NCBI RefSeq assembly: GCF_031143425.1
Contig: NC_090440.1
Location: 341,003,844-341,067,843, forward strand
Direction: 5' to 3'
From: Pleurodeles waltl
Taxonomy: Eukaryota; Chordata; Amphibia; Caudata; Salamandridae
Length of the DNA stretch: 64,000 nucleotides
Shown piece after piece: positions 62,691 to 64,000 of the stretch. Under the pieces are notes generated by a model. That model worked only from the letters and a program-made list of their open reading frames with translations, ran no database searches and was not told the origin of the DNA. How positions within the stretch are numbered: position 1 is the stretch's first letter; each line of letters begins with the position of its first letter. A program made the translations under genes and the position numbers.

Positions 62691-63053
62691 GGATGCTACT
62701 TCACAGTCCCACCCCTCTACTTGGCCTTTACAATGAGTTTCTACCTCTGCTCCCGCAATGCCCAAAGACAGATTACTTGGGGCACAGGGTTCCATAACCC
62801 TTTTAGTAGATGCATCGTCCCTCTCTGCCGTCGCTATGGGAGCTTTGCGTCAATCCCCGGTTGAAGTTGGACTAATCCTAAGGCCCTGCCTTGAGGTACA
62901 TATACTGGGAAGCAATATATTGCTAGGACTACCTCTAAAAACAAATTAGCCATTAATGGCGGAATCGTTTGAGTAAGAGTTACTTGGGAAACAAGAGTCA
63001 ATATTTTTAATTGAATGCTTTCTCTGCCCTAAATGAAGTTTTAAAAACATATA
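62691..63053. other. Probable LINE upstream region; no clear gene
   Basis: A minus-strand frame with one stop and an A8-run shift can be followed from the endonuclease up to about 62940 (LGIAGAEVETHCKGQ), possibly the ORF2 leader or ORF1 tail. I cannot support more than that. Confidence 0.35.
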
Positions 63054-63619
63054 GGGGATAATTCCGACCCCGGCGGTCAAGGACCGCCGGGGCCGGGGTC
63101 GGCGGGAGCACCGCCAACAGGCTGGCGGTGCCCCGCAGGGCATTCTGACTGCGGCGGTTTGGCCGCGGTCAGAACAGGACGCCGCCATGGGGGATTCCGA
63201 CCCCCTCACCGCCATCCTGTTCCTGGCGGTTCCACCCCCCCAGGAACAGGATGGTGGTGAGGGGTGTCGTGGGGCCCCTGGGGGCCCCTGCAGTGCCCAT
63301 GCCAAGGGCATGGGCACTGCAGGGGCCCCCGTAAGAGGGCCCCACTTTGTATTTCAGTGTCTGCTTTGCAGACACTGAAATACACGACGGGTGCCACTGC
63401 ACCCGTCGCACATCCTCCACTCCGCCGGCTCCATTCGGAGCCGGCATCCTCATGGAAGGGTGTTTCCCACTGGGCTGGTGGGCGGCCTTTTGGCGGTCGC
63501 CCGCCAGCCCAGTGGGAAACCCAGAATACCCGCGGCGGTCTTTTGACCGCGCAGCGGTATTCTAGCGGTTCCCTCCAGGCGGGCGGCTCCCGCCGCCCGC
63601 CGGGGTCAGAATGACCCCC
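63054..63619. mobile_element. Hairpin-chain Harbinger MITE (copy 4)
   Basis: Ends are GGGGATAATTCCGACC and GGTCAGAATGACCCCC, flanked by ATA on both sides (63051-63053 and 63620-63622). Hairpins include GGAGCACCGCCA-like arms, CCGCCATCCTGTTCC/GGAACAGGATGG, TGCAGTGCCCATGCC/GGCATGGGCACTGCA and TTTCAGTGTCTGC/GCAGACACTGAAA. Confidence 0.9.
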
Positions 63620-64000
63620 ATAGTAATGAAACATTTATTTCATGCATTGATGACTACTAGTACTGGGCCTTCTGGCTAGAAGACCTTTTGGAAATCTAGG
63701 CCACGTAGTAAAATAATATTGCAAATGTTACAAACATGTAGGAAAGGTACTGAGCTGTGCAACAATTTTCCCGTCCAAAATATATATTTTCTAGGCCCAT
63801 ACTTAAACTCCAGGCCACCCACCACTATAAATTTTTAAAATCAAAGAACAAAGAAATACTGGCACAAGCCCAGGCAAACAAACAATACCCTTACCCAATA
63901 GTTTTTTATCTTGCTTGTGTGATTTCACAAAAACAAACTTCTTAAGTCCAAAGGTATAGCCAGGAGACAAAGAGAGTGATCCTTCCACCTCAAAATCGAA
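63620..64000. other. No feature recognised at the right edge
   Basis: AT-rich sequence. The 61-codon minus-strand frame at 63803-63988 has no recognisable motif and could be part of the LINE 5' region. Confidence 0.3.

Larger units (their letters stand above)
58690..62950 (-). mobile_element. APE-type LINE (non-LTR retrotransposon), decayed
   Basis: Minus-strand ORF2-type remnant: endonuclease (about 61.8-62.7 kb), RT (60.2-61.2 kb) and a C-terminal region with a CCHC-type motif, interrupted by a MITE (58933-59562). The clade is undetermined; the APE domain and C-terminal Cys/His motif fit the Jockey/I/CR1 side rather than R2. Frame breaks are numerous. The 3' end near 58690 shows no clear tail. 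Confidence 0.85.

Overview
This is repeat-dense vertebrate genomic DNA. I see no host gene and nothing prokaryotic. The best taxonomic clue is a 323-bp tandem repeat at 19.3-20.5 kb. Each unit carries a hammerhead self-cleaving core whose only potential stem III is the palindrome ACCGGT, which is the signature of newt satellite 2. Together with long-LTR Ty3/gypsy elements, very GC-rich Harbinger MITEs and multi-kb nested insertions, this points to a giant-genome salamander, probably a salamandrid newt (inference).

Layout. From 1 to about 7 kb is the minus-strand wreck of a PIF/Harbinger element (Harb-C) with a two-exon Myb-like gene and the last transposase exon. From about 7 to 10.3 kb I can assign nothing. 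From 10.34 to 13.71 kb is a decayed ZBED/hAT transposase (BED finger, DNG..AH motif, C-terminal dimerisation block), split by a 350-bp MITE. At 13,709 a second Harbinger (Harb-H) begins. Its other terminal inverted repeat (TIR) is at 57,656, 44 kb away, because other elements inserted into it. Those are a truncated gypsy remnant whose LTR houses the satellite-2 array, fused head-on to a second LTR (16.7-25.3 kb), and a 30-kb gypsy array (26,982-56,990).

The gypsy array reads LTR-internal-LTR-internal-LTR on the minus strand, bounded by one 5-bp target duplication (CTCGG). It interrupts a Myb/SANT exon of Harb-H. Its pol order is protease-integrase-RT-RNase H, the Gmr1-type arrangement. All three LTRs carry Harbinger-family DNA at the same TTA: a 588-bp MITE in LTR1, a nearly intact 8.5-kb autonomous element (Harb-A) in LTR2, and a MITE/Harbinger chimera (Harb-B) in LTR3.

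Harb-A is the most informative unit. It has a DDE transposase (one nonsense codon), a divergently transcribed three-exon Myb/SANT gene whose exons join in frame, a second and different two-exon Myb/SANT gene (one homopolymer frameshift), a 30-bp minisatellite, and TIRs with a TTA duplication. Harb-H retains parts of both SANT genes, so the two-SANT architecture is not unique to Harb-A. The related 570-630-bp MITEs are chains of perfect hairpins whose arms have changed in compensating pairs between copies. From 58.7 to about 62.9 kb lies a minus-strand APE-type LINE broken by such a MITE; another MITE (63,054-63,619) lies just beyond it.
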